Origin: JAFDWI01 sp040255345
GTDB lineage: Bacteria > Actinomycetota > Acidimicrobiia > Acidimicrobiales > Iamiaceae
NCBI GenBank assembly: GCA_040255345.1
Contig: JBDZUV010000002.1
Span: 1 to 64,000 of the forward strand
Direction: 5' to 3'
Length of the DNA: 64,000 bases
Each line of letters opens with the position of its first letter. Position 1 is the first letter of the stretch. Below the pieces are notes generated by a model, which had not been told where the DNA came from, made no database searches, and saw only the letters and a program-made list of their open reading frames with translations. Below are positions 34,931 through 42,169 of this stretch, one piece after another. The position numbers were made by a program, and so were the translations under genes.

Positions 34931-35538
34931 CGATCCGCAAGCGCCGACCGTGGGGGGAGTCGGGCGTCCTCGTCGAGTCGGGTGTCGTGATCCATCGTGA
35001 CGCCGAGGCGTCCCACGCGCTCGCCGAGGCCCGCACGGCGGGCGAACCGTTGCCGATGCTCGGTCTTTTGGGGGGCGATCTGTGTGCGACGCTCGGGGGG
35101 ACCGGTTCCGAGGCGAACCTGTACTCGCCGGCGGCGCGCCGCTACCCGGTGGATCTCGGGGTGGCGACCGCCGACGGTGTCGAACACGTCTTCGTCGCTC
35201 ACGTGATCGTGCGACGACGGGCCTGGCGTGGCCGGGTCGTGGCAGCCATGAACGCCCAGTGGTTCGGAACCTGGGATCTCGGTCCGAAGTCCCATCCCAA
35301 CGACGGCCTGCTCGACACCACCGATGCGTCGCTGGGGTGGTCCGACAAGTTCGCCGCCAGGCGGCGTCTCGCCACGGGGACCCACGTGCCGCACCCCCGG
35401 ATCGTGGTCCGCCGAGCTGCCGGGGCGACCTTCGACTTCGAGCCGGCCGGTCTGCTGTTCGTCGACGGTGAGCTGGTGGGACGGGTGCAGCACCTGGAAC
35501 TCGGCGTCGAGCCCGACGCGTTCACGGTCGTGATCTGA
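34927..35538 (+). CDS. Stand-alone lipid-kinase (YegS/DagK-type) C-terminal domain protein
   Basis: 203 residues. The C-terminal part, with VVAAMNAQWFGTWDLGPKSHPNDGLLD and later LFVDGELVG, resembles the beta-sandwich C-terminal domain of YegS/diacylglycerol kinases, where N-GxxxGG and DDGLLD segments are typical. The N-terminal catalytic (nucleotide) domain with GGDGT is absent, so it is probably not a kinase itself. GTG 34927 overlaps tatC, so it is co-translated. A lipid kinase gene often lies next to tatC in actinobacteria (from memory), which fits decay or domain reuse. Confidence 0.55.
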   Translation: MTIRKRRPWGESGVLVESGVVIHRDAEASHALAEARTAGEPLPMLGLLGGDLCATLGGTGSEANLYSPAARRYPVDLGVATADGVEHVFVAHVIVRRRAWRGRVVAAMNAQWFGTWDLGPKSHPNDGLLDTTDASLGWSDKFAARRRLATGTHVPHPRIVVRRAAGATFDFEPAGLLFVDGELVGRVQHLELGVEPDAFTVVI

Positions 35539-35539
35539 C

Positions 35540-35545
35540 TACGGT
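35540..35545 (+). promoter_or_regulatory. -10 hexamer TACGGT before the M20 gene
   Basis: TACGGT, 7 nt, then GTG 35553. It overlaps an alternative start at GTG 35544, arguing for 35553. Confidence 0.4.
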
Positions 35546-35552
35546 GGCCCGG

Positions 35553-36758
35553 GTGACCGACGCACGGCCGATCGACTCCCGCATGGCGGACGCGTCCGTC
35601 GCCTGGGCGGACCGGCTGATCGCCGTCGCCCACGACATCGCCGCCCATCCGGAACTGAACTTCGAAGAACGCCACGCCCACGAGGTGCTGGTGTCGCTGC
35701 TGGATGATGCGGGCCTGAAGGTCGAACCGCACGCCCACGGGCTGGACACCGCGTTCGTGGCCCGAGCCGGCTCGGGGAACGGTCCGACCGTTGCGATCCT
35801 GTGCGAGTACGACGCGCTCCCCGGTGTCGGGCACGCGTGTGGCCACAACGTGATCGCCGCGGTCGGCGCCGGTGCCGGAATCATCGCCGCGCACGTGGTC
35901 GACGAGCTCGACGGTCGTCTCGTCGTCGTGGGGACGCCGGCCGAGGAAGGAGGTGGCGGCAAGGTCGACCTGCTCGAGGCCGGGGCGTTCGCCGACGTCG
36001 ACGTGGCGCTGATGGTGCATCCGGCGGACGCCGACCTCACCCACATGGACACCATCGCCGTCGCCCAATACCGGGCCACCTACACCGGCCGGGCCGCACA
36101 TGCGGCGGCGGCACCCGAACAGGGTCGCAACGCGCTCGATGCGGCGGTCCTGGGCTACGTCAACGTGGCCGCGCTGCGCCAGCACATCGGCGATCGTGAA
36201 CGGGTGCACGGCATCTTCACCCGTGGGGGCGACGCCGCGAACGTCGTTCCCGCGGCGGCCGAGACGGTCTGGTTCGTCCGCTCACCGACCCTGCACTCGC
36301 TCGGGCTTCTCAGCGAACGGGTGCACACGTGCCTGCAGGCCGGAGCCGACGCCGCAGGATGCACCGTGTCGATCGCCCGGGAGCATCATCGGTATGCAGA
36401 GATGCTCGACAACCCGGTTCTCGTCGAACGGTACGTGCAGCTCGCCGCGGCGACGGGCCGAGAGGTCCGCGCCCCGCAGGGTTCCCGACGGGTCGTCGGT
36501 TCGACCGACATGGGCAACGTCAGCCAGGTCGTCCCGTCGATCCATCCGATGATCCAGGTCGCTCCACCGGGCGTCGCGATCCACACCGCCGACTTCGCCG
36601 CGGCGGCGGTCTCGGGCGCTGCGGACCGGGCCGTGATCGACGGGGCGACGATCCTGGCCCGACTCGCGGCCGCGTGCTGGGCCGAAGCCGGGCTCGTCGC
36701 TGCGGCACGCCGCGCCTTCGACGCGGCCATCCCGTCCCGTCACGACGGTGCCATCTAG
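35553..36758 (+). CDS. M20-family metallo-amidohydrolase
   Basis: 401 residues. Two-zinc amidohydrolase of the M20D/AbgB branch: DIAAHPELNFEE at the N-terminus, LCEYDALPGVGHACGHN with metal ligands, the catalytic Glu pair in GTPAEEGGGGK, and a dimerisation domain with AAHAAAAPEQGRNALDA. Relatives cleave N-acyl or p-aminobenzoyl-glutamate amides; substrate unknown. Start chosen at GTG 35553 because of the TACGGT -10; GTG 35544 would add three residues. Its TAG stop forms the first half of the next gene's -10. Confidence 0.85.
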   Translation: MTDARPIDSRMADASVAWADRLIAVAHDIAAHPELNFEERHAHEVLVSLLDDAGLKVEPHAHGLDTAFVARAGSGNGPTVAILCEYDALPGVGHACGHNVIAAVGAGAGIIAAHVVDELDGRLVVVGTPAEEGGGGKVDLLEAGAFADVDVALMVHPADADLTHMDTIAVAQYRATYTGRAAHAAAAPEQGRNALDAAVLGYVNVAALRQHIGDRERVHGIFTRGGDAANVVPAAAETVWFVRSPTLHSLGLLSERVHTCLQAGADAAGCTVSIAREHHRYAEMLDNPVLVERYVQLAAATGREVRAPQGSRRVVGSTDMGNVSQVVPSIHPMIQVAPPGVAIHTADFAAAAVSGAADRAVIDGATILARLAAACWAEAGLVAAARRAFDAAIPSRHDGAI

Positions 36759-36761
36759 AGT
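36756..36761 (+). promoter_or_regulatory. -10 hexamer TAGAGT, leaderless promoter of the ThyX-like gene
   Basis: TAGAGT, 6 nt, then GTG 36768. The TAG is the stop codon of the M20 gene. Confidence 0.5.
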
Positions 36762-36767
36762 CGTCGT

Positions 36768-38381
36768 GTGAACACGTATGCCGCCGAGGAGTTCACCGCT
36801 TCCGAGGCCGACATTCTCCGCCGCTACTTCACCAACCTCGACCAGCCGGTCTTCGCCCTGGTCAATCTGCCCGAAGTGGTCAAAGGGGCCCTGTTCGCCC
36901 GGTATTCCCGCTCGCACAAGAGCCTCCGCCGGTTGTTCCTGGACGAGTTCGTCACCGATCTGGACATCACCGGCGATGCGACGATCGACGCCACCGTCGG
37001 TCTGGAACGGGCCGAGCAGCTCTACGAGAAGGTGTTCGTCGAGTACGGCGACGATTCGGTCGCGCAGCTCGGCGGGGTGCATCTGGCGTGCGAACAGGCC
37101 TCGAACCTGTTGACCAAGGTGCTCGAGTGGGGACGGCTGATGTCCTACCTCGAACAGTCGACCCGCTACATCGCCTATGACCGGCGGCTCGACGGGCGTT
37201 ACCGCTACTACCGCGATCCCGACGTGCTCGCCTCGCCCCTGGGCACCCGCTACGTGGGCGACCTGGACCGGATGTTCGACTCCTACGGGGAGCTCGTGGC
37301 CGACATGGTGACGTTCCTCCGCGAGGTGATTCCCCGGTCGCCGGAGGATTCGGACTTCGTGTACCGGCAGGCGATCCAGGCCCGGGCCTTCGATTCGGTG
37401 CGCGGCGTGCTTCCCGGCGCGTCGCTGTCGAACGTGGGGATCTTCGGGACCGGCCAATCCTACGAGTACCTGCTGCTGCGGATGCGGGCCCACCCACTTC
37501 CCGAGGCCCGGCGGTACGCGGATCTGATGCTCACCGAACTACGGAAGGTGATTCCGTCGTTCCTGCGCCGCGTCGATCAGGTCGAGCGCGGACAGGTCTG
37601 GTCCGAGTACCTCGGGTCGCGTGCCGCGGCGATGTCCGAGGTCGCGGACCGACTCCTCGGTGCCACCACGCCGGCAGATCCGGTGACGCCGGTGACCCTC
37701 ACCTCGTTCGATCCGGACGCGGAGATCTCCCTGGTCGCCGCGATGCTGTACCCCTTCAGCCACCTGCCCGAAACCCAGATCCGGGCGAAGGTCTCGGCGA
37801 TGTCAGCGGCCGAACGGGTCGCGGTGGTCGACGCGTACGTGGGGGACCGGGCGAACCGGCGTCACAAGCCAGGCCGGGCACTGGAACGGATCGACTATCG
37901 CTTCGACATCCTCGCCGACTACGGGGCGTTCCGGGACCTGCAGCGGCATCGCATGCTCACGGTCGAATGGCAGCCGCTGAGCCCCCGGCACGGCTACACG
38001 CGGCCCGAGTCGGTCGATGCCGCCGGTCTGGGAGGCCGATTCGACGATGCGATGGATCGTTCGGCGGCGCTCTACCGGGAGCTGGAAGGACCCTTTCCCG
38101 CGCAGGCGGCCTATGCGGTGTCGCTCGCCTATCGGGTCCGCTTCGTGCTGCAGCTCAATGCACGTGAGGCGATGCACCTGATCGAGCTCCGGACGACGCC
38201 GCAGGGACATCCCGCGTATCGCCGGGTCGCCCAACGGATGTACGACCTGATCGCCACCGAGGCCGGACACCCGGCGGTCGCCGCGCTGATGCGGCACGTC
38301 GACCTCTCCGATGATCCACCCCTGGGGCGACTCGAGGCCGAGCGACGGGCCGAGAAGCGCCGCCATCCGGTCGCCCGGTAG
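36768..38381 (+). CDS. Double-length FAD-dependent thymidylate synthase-like protein (tandem ThyX)
   Basis: 537 residues, about twice the size of ThyX (dUMP to dTMP using methylene-tetrahydrofolate, NADPH and FAD). Two ThyX-like halves can be seen. The N-terminal half has SYLEQSTRY (residues 126-134), the second part of the ThyX signature RHRX7S, but WGR (121-123) where RHR should be. The C-terminal half keeps RHR (393-395) but not the rest, and has LNAREAMHLIELRT typical of the ThyX end. The halves thus complement each other. GTG 36768 is leaderless-type. Whether it is an active synthase or a diverged flavoprotein is open. Confidence 0.75.
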   Translation: MNTYAAEEFTASEADILRRYFTNLDQPVFALVNLPEVVKGALFARYSRSHKSLRRLFLDEFVTDLDITGDATIDATVGLERAEQLYEKVFVEYGDDSVAQLGGVHLACEQASNLLTKVLEWGRLMSYLEQSTRYIAYDRRLDGRYRYYRDPDVLASPLGTRYVGDLDRMFDSYGELVADMVTFLREVIPRSPEDSDFVYRQAIQARAFDSVRGVLPGASLSNVGIFGTGQSYEYLLLRMRAHPLPEARRYADLMLTELRKVIPSFLRRVDQVERGQVWSEYLGSRAAAMSEVADRLLGATTPADPVTPVTLTSFDPDAEISLVAAMLYPFSHLPETQIRAKVSAMSAAERVAVVDAYVGDRANRRHKPGRALERIDYRFDILADYGAFRDLQRHRMLTVEWQPLSPRHGYTRPESVDAAGLGGRFDDAMDRSAALYRELEGPFPAQAAYAVSLAYRVRFVLQLNAREAMHLIELRTTPQGHPAYRRVAQRMYDLIATEAGHPAVAALMRHVDLSDDPPLGRLEAERRAEKRRHPVAR

Positions 38382-38400
38382 CCACCCGCTCGGCGTCGAT

Positions 38401-38420
38401 CCGCCCGATTTCCCGGGCGG
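38401..38420 (+). terminator. Possible hairpin after the ThyX-like gene
   Basis: CCGCCCG and CGGGCGG form a 7-bp GC stem with a 6-nt loop, 20 bases after the stop. No T-run follows, so intrinsic termination is uncertain. Confidence 0.35.
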
Positions 38421-38467
38421 CATCGGAATTTCGTCGAGAGAATGTCGGTTTTGGCCGGCGACGCGCG

Positions 38468-38473
38468 TATGAT
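38468..38473 (+). promoter_or_regulatory. -10 hexamer TATGAT upstream of the DUF4193 gene
   Basis: TATGAT lies 59 nt before ATG 38533, which has GAGGAACC as ribosome binding site, so this transcript would have a leader of about 50 nt. Confidence 0.4.
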
Positions 38474-38532
38474 CCGCGCCCGCGGTACATCCGCCACCGC
38501 CAATCCGTGACACCACCCCAGCCGAGGAACCA

Positions 38533-39009
38533 ATGGCCGACGTTATTCCAGAAGACGACGAACTCGACGAGGAGATCGACGAAGACTTCAGCGAAGACGA
38601 CGAATTCGATGACGTGGATGCGGAGGACCTCGACCCCGTCGACGACGTCGTCGACGTCGAGGTCGACGTCGTCGAGGTGGAGAAGGAAGAAGAGCCCGAC
38701 TCCCGCCCAGCGCACAAGAAGCGTCATTCGGGTGACGAAGAGGACGAAGATGAGGAGCTCGACGACGACGATGTCGAAGAGGACCTCGGAGAGATCCTCC
38801 AGGCCCGGCTCGCCGCGGCCGACACCGGCGAAGAGGAAGACGACGAAGACGAAGGGTCCGTCGCTCTCGATGTCGAGGACCGGACCAACAAGGCGAACCG
38901 CGTCCAGCCCAAACGGCCTGAGGAGTTCGTGTGCCAGTCGTGCTTCCTCGTGAAGCACCCGAGCCAGCTGGCCGACCCCGACCACATGTTGTGCGCCGAC
39001 TGTGTGTGA
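38533..39009 (+). CDS. DUF4193 family acidic zinc-ribbon protein
   Basis: 158 residues. The first 115 are extremely rich in Asp and Glu and surely disordered. The C-terminus holds the family core VQPKRPEEFVCQSCFLV followed by CADCV, a CxxC-CxxC zinc ribbon. DUF4193 is an actinobacterial family of unknown function; members are normally about 100 residues, so the acidic region is expanded here. Monocistronic with its own promoter and a good ribosome binding site. Acidic tail plus zinc ribbon suggests contact with a basic or nucleic-acid machinery, which is speculation. Confidence 0.85.
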   Translation: MADVIPEDDELDEEIDEDFSEDDEFDDVDAEDLDPVDDVVDVEVDVVEVEKEEEPDSRPAHKKRHSGDEEDEDEELDDDDVEEDLGEILQARLAAADTGEEEDDEDEGSVALDVEDRTNKANRVQPKRPEEFVCQSCFLVKHPSQLADPDHMLCADCV

Positions 39010-39042
39010 CGCCGGCCGATCGCCAGGAAGTGGGGAAGCGTC

Positions 39043-39540
39043 GTGAACAGAAGACTCGAGGACCTGCTGTACGCACCGATCGGCTTGATCGCCGGAGCCT
39101 CCCGGTTCATCCCCGAACTCGCGGAACACGGACGCATCCAGGTCGCCAACGCCCGGGTCATGGGCCAGATGGCGACCCGGCTGGGCTCCGACAAGATCGC
39201 CGGTCAGCTCGGCGGAGCCGTCGACCGGGCGAATGCATTGCTGATCCGCGCCGGGTTGTTCCCTCCCGCGGCAGACGAGACGACCGACGATGCGGCTGGT
39301 GGGGTCGTCGAGGCGCATGCAGACACGGTCGGGTCGGACGAACCGGACCCCATCGCGCGGAGCGACGCTCCCGCCGCCGACGAACTCGCGATCGTGGACT
39401 ACGACAGTCTTGCGGCGTCCCAGGTCGTGCCGCGCCTGATGGCGCTCAAACCCGACGAGCTCGAGGCCGTGCGTCGCTACGAGTTCGCCAACCGTGCCCG
39501 TAAGACGATCCTGGGTCGCGTCGCACAGCTCCAGAACTGA
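39043..39540 (+). CDS. Conserved actinobacterial hypothetical (lipid-droplet-associated-like)
   Basis: 165 residues. N-terminal part MNRRLEDLLYAPIGLIAGASRFIPELAEHGR looks membrane-peripheral and helical; residues 75-125 are acidic and disordered; the C-terminal 45 residues (LPRLMALKP-type helix: SQVVPRLMALKPDELEAVR) resemble a domain often found at the end of small actinobacterial proteins with 'IVDYDSLAASQVV'. GTG 39043 follows GGAAGTGGGGAAG. The lipid droplet comparison is from memory and tentative. Confidence 0.55.
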   Translation: MNRRLEDLLYAPIGLIAGASRFIPELAEHGRIQVANARVMGQMATRLGSDKIAGQLGGAVDRANALLIRAGLFPPAADETTDDAAGGVVEAHADTVGSDEPDPIARSDAPAADELAIVDYDSLAASQVVPRLMALKPDELEAVRRYEFANRARKTILGRVAQLQN

Positions 39541-39545
39541 GCGCC

Positions 39546-40034
39546 GTGACCAATCCGTGTCCGAACGAGGCGGCACGTCCGGCCGTACCGGACGATCGCG
39601 GCGACATCGAAGCGCTCCGGGACGAGGCCCGAGCGGCGACGCTCACCGCACGTGGCGGCGCAGCGTTGTGGGGGAGAGACCGGCCTGCGGACGTCACGGA
39701 CCACGTGCTCTCGGCGGCCTTGGCCGGCGCACGCGGCGCCTGCGCAATCGTCGGGACCCTCGATGGCATGGGGGTCGGTTACCTCCTCGCACGCACCACC
39801 GACACCGAAGGGTCGGGCCGGGTGGCGGAGATCCTCGAGCTGTGGGTGACACCGGGGGCGCGGGGGATCGGGGTCGGTGAAGCCATGATGGAAGAATTGA
39901 CCGCTTGGGCGCGGGCCGAAGGGTGTGGCGAACTCGACGCGGTGGCCCTGCCCGGTGATCGGGACACGAAGAACTTCTTCGAGTCGCACGGTCTGGTGGC
40001 GCGCGCGATCAGCGTCTCACGCCATCTGAACTGA
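39546..40034 (+). CDS. GNAT-family N-acetyltransferase
   Basis: 162 residues. The acetyl-CoA binding motif is seen in EILELWVTPGARGIGVGEAMMEE (V..xxRGxGxG), followed by a helix, a strand with LDAVALPGD and NFFESHGL at the end, the usual GNAT order. GTG 39546 lies five bases after the previous stop, so the two may form an operon. Acceptor unknown. Confidence 0.82.
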   Translation: MTNPCPNEAARPAVPDDRGDIEALRDEARAATLTARGGAALWGRDRPADVTDHVLSAALAGARGACAIVGTLDGMGVGYLLARTTDTEGSGRVAEILELWVTPGARGIGVGEAMMEELTAWARAEGCGELDAVALPGDRDTKNFFESHGLVARAISVSRHLN

Positions 40035-40082
40035 ACCGGGACCCGTCGCGATCCGAACCGAAGCGGCCGACGTGCCGGTGGA

Positions 40083-40853
40083 TCAGCGACCCTTCCACAC
40101 CGGGTCGCGCTTCTCGGCGAAGGCCGTGATGCCCTCCGAGAAGTCCTCGGTGCCGAACATCTTCATCATGCCCTCGCCCGAGAGCTTCCAGCCGACCTCG
40201 TCGGGTTCGTCGGTCGCGGCCAACATGATCCGACGGGACTCCCGGACCGCCAGTGGGGCCGCCTTGGTGACCCGCTCGGCGAGTTCCCGTGCGGTGGCGA
40301 GTGCTTCACCTTCGGCGCACAAGTGGTTCACGAGCCCGTAGGCGTGGGCGCGGGTGGCGTCGATCGGGTCGCCGGTGAGGGCGCATTCCATCGCGATGTT
40401 GCGCGGGAGCTTGCGGGGGAGCCGGAAGAGACCGCCGGCGCCGGCGACCAGGTTCCGCTTGACCTCGGGAATCCCGAAGGTCGCGGTGTCCGACGCGACG
40501 ACCAGGTCGCACGACAACACGATCTCGGTGCCACCCGCGAGTGCCGGGCCGTCGACCGCGGCGATGATCGGCTTGGCACGCTCCCGCTGGACGATGCCCG
40601 CGAAGCCGCCGCGCTCGGTCATCATCGCGCCGGGGTTGACGCTGATCTCCTTGAGATCCGCGCCCGCGCAGAAGATGTACCCCTTCGCGGTCCGTGCTCC
40701 GGTCAGGATCCCGATCCACGCCTCGTCGTCGTTCTCGAGGGAGTCGATCGCCTCTTCGATGCCGGTCGCGACGGCGCCGTTGACCGCGTTGCGGGCGTCG
40801 GGCCGGTTGATGGTGATGGTCGCGATGTGGTTGTCGAGTTCGTATTCGATCAT
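40083..40853 (-). CDS. Enoyl-CoA hydratase/isomerase (crotonase) family
   Basis: 256 residues. Oxyanion-hole segments AGADLKEI and DGPALAGGTEIVLSCDLVVAS are present, and the catalytic-Glu segment reads FGIPEVKRNLVAGAGG with Glu at the second catalytic position. The closest pattern is short-chain enoyl-CoA hydratase (EchA type). ATG 40853 is chosen because MIEYELDNHIATITINRPD begins there, with TAGGGT eight bases upstream. It stands alone between a GNAT gene and a hypothetical gene, so pathway is not given by context. Confidence 0.88.
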   Translation of the reverse strand: MIEYELDNHIATITINRPDARNAVNGAVATGIEEAIDSLENDDEAWIGILTGARTAKGYIFCAGADLKEISVNPGAMMTERGGFAGIVQRERAKPIIAAVDGPALAGGTEIVLSCDLVVASDTATFGIPEVKRNLVAGAGGLFRLPRKLPRNIAMECALTGDPIDATRAHAYGLVNHLCAEGEALATARELAERVTKAAPLAVRESRRIMLAATDEPDEVGWKLSGEGMMKMFGTEDFSEGITAFAEKRDPVWKGR

Positions 40854-40861
40854 GGACCGAA

Positions 40862-40867
40862 ACCCTA
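40862..40867 (-). promoter_or_regulatory. -10 hexamer TAGGGT, leaderless promoter of the crotonase gene
   Basis: TAGGGT on the minus strand, 8 nt, then ATG 40853. Confidence 0.5.
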
Positions 40868-40875
40868 ACGCGTGC

Positions 40876-42105
40876 CTACTTCGGCGCAGGTGCGGAGGCC
40901 GTGGTGATTCCGAAGGCCTTGGCGATCTCGGGAAGACGCGAGGCAAGCTTCGTGACCTTCGTCTTCAGTTCGTCGGATGGCTCGGCGGGTATCCCACTGG
41001 GGACGACCCGTTGCCGGATGGGCGAGTAGGCGAGAGCATCGAGCAACGCGACCCATCGACCGCTCGCACTCTCGGCGCTCAGGGCCTCGTGCGCTGCGGC
41101 GACCATGGCGTCGGCGAGAGGCCCGGGCAGTGGTGCGCCGGCCTTGGGCGGCCGCGAACTCAGATTCAGGACCCGCGCGATCCGCTTCTCGTCGAGCGCC
41201 GTCTGCAGCTCGGCGAGCCACTCGCTCTGCGCCCGTTCGACCCGACCGGTGAGCCTGGTACGCAACTCGTCGGCCAGTGCCCGGGTCTCGGGGGTCTTCG
41301 CGTGATCGTCCGCGGCGACCACGACGCTGCGCAGGTCGCGCAGGTCGACCTCGTCGATGGCGGCCAGCGCGGCGTCGGCGCGGTCGTGCCATTCGGCGTT
41401 CTGCAGGCGCGGCCAGATCGACTCGGCGATCTGGATCAGTCGATCGGCGGGAACCTCGGGTTGTCCCTGGGAACGCCGCTGTTCGTTGTCGCGGGCGATC
41501 GCCTGACGGAGATTCGGCATGCCACCCTTGACGAGCTGATCGGCGACCGGACGCTGTTCGTCGGCGAGTGTTTCGAGGTAGGCGTTGCGATGCGTGTGCC
41601 CCGGACGGAGTCGTGGTGCCCGCGGTGCCCGCTTCTTGACGCGACGGCGTGCGCCTTCGTGCTCGCTCTGGGCCCGTTCGGCGCCGCCGCGGCGTGGCCG
41701 ACGGTCGCCGGCCTTGCGGTCCCGCAGGTCGCCCTCGCGGCCCCTGGTCTCGTCTCGGCGACGCCCACGGCGGTCGTCACGTCCGGGGCCACCACGCCGC
41801 TTGTCCTTGCGTCCGCCGCCCCGGGCGAGGTGCGAGGTCACGAGTTCGTCGTCGGGGAGATCCCGGCCGATCAACTCCAGTCGTTCGGGTTCGCGGCGTG
41901 GTGCCCGGTCGGGAATGACCTGGATGATCTCGTGACCATCCAGGCCGGTGGCGACCTCCACGCGGAACGTGTCGCCGACCCCGGCCCCCGCGGGAAGTGT
42001 CGCCACGGCGACGTCTCCTCGGGGTTCGCGGGCACCTGCGGCACGCCAGGTGAAGGTGGCGTCGTCACGGTTGCTGGTGAGTTCGATCTCGATCCTGCGG
42101 GACAT
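40876..42105 (-). CDS. Hypothetical protein with basic central linker
   Basis: 409 residues, not recognised. Residues 1-90 look like a small beta domain (IEIELTSNRDDATFTWRAAG, TFRVEVATGLDGHEIIQVIPD). Residues 95-165 are an Arg/Gly/Asp-rich disordered linker with many RR pairs, suggestive of RNA or DNA contact. The rest is helical, with AESIWPRLQNAEWHDRADAALAAID and a degenerate repeat. Start at ATG 42105, with TAGGGT nine bases upstream. A nucleic-acid-linked role is an inference from charge only. Confidence 0.75.
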   Translation of the reverse strand: MSRRIEIELTSNRDDATFTWRAAGAREPRGDVAVATLPAGAGVGDTFRVEVATGLDGHEIIQVIPDRAPRREPERLELIGRDLPDDELVTSHLARGGGRKDKRRGGPGRDDRRGRRRDETRGREGDLRDRKAGDRRPRRGGAERAQSEHEGARRRVKKRAPRAPRLRPGHTHRNAYLETLADEQRPVADQLVKGGMPNLRQAIARDNEQRRSQGQPEVPADRLIQIAESIWPRLQNAEWHDRADAALAAIDEVDLRDLRSVVVAADDHAKTPETRALADELRTRLTGRVERAQSEWLAELQTALDEKRIARVLNLSSRPPKAGAPLPGPLADAMVAAAHEALSAESASGRWVALLDALAYSPIRQRVVPSGIPAEPSDELKTKVTKLASRLPEIAKAFGITTASAPAPK

Positions 42106-42120
42106 AGGGTCGCGACCCTA
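42105..42120 (-). promoter_or_regulatory. -10 TAGGGT within a perfect 16-bp palindrome
   Basis: TAGGGTCGCGACCCTA is fully self-complementary. It covers the -10 hexamer (42115-42120 on the minus strand) and reaches the first base of the ATG of the 40876-42105 gene. It could be an operator; chance is possible. Confidence 0.4.
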
Positions 42121-42169
42121 CCGGTTCGACCCGTGTGGTACGGAGCCGGAACCGGTAGGGACGTTCGAC

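Noticed and set aside
38560..38870. GAC/GAG-rich stretch resembling a tandem repeat
   Set aside because: Codes for the acidic region of the DUF4193 protein; no fixed repeat unit.
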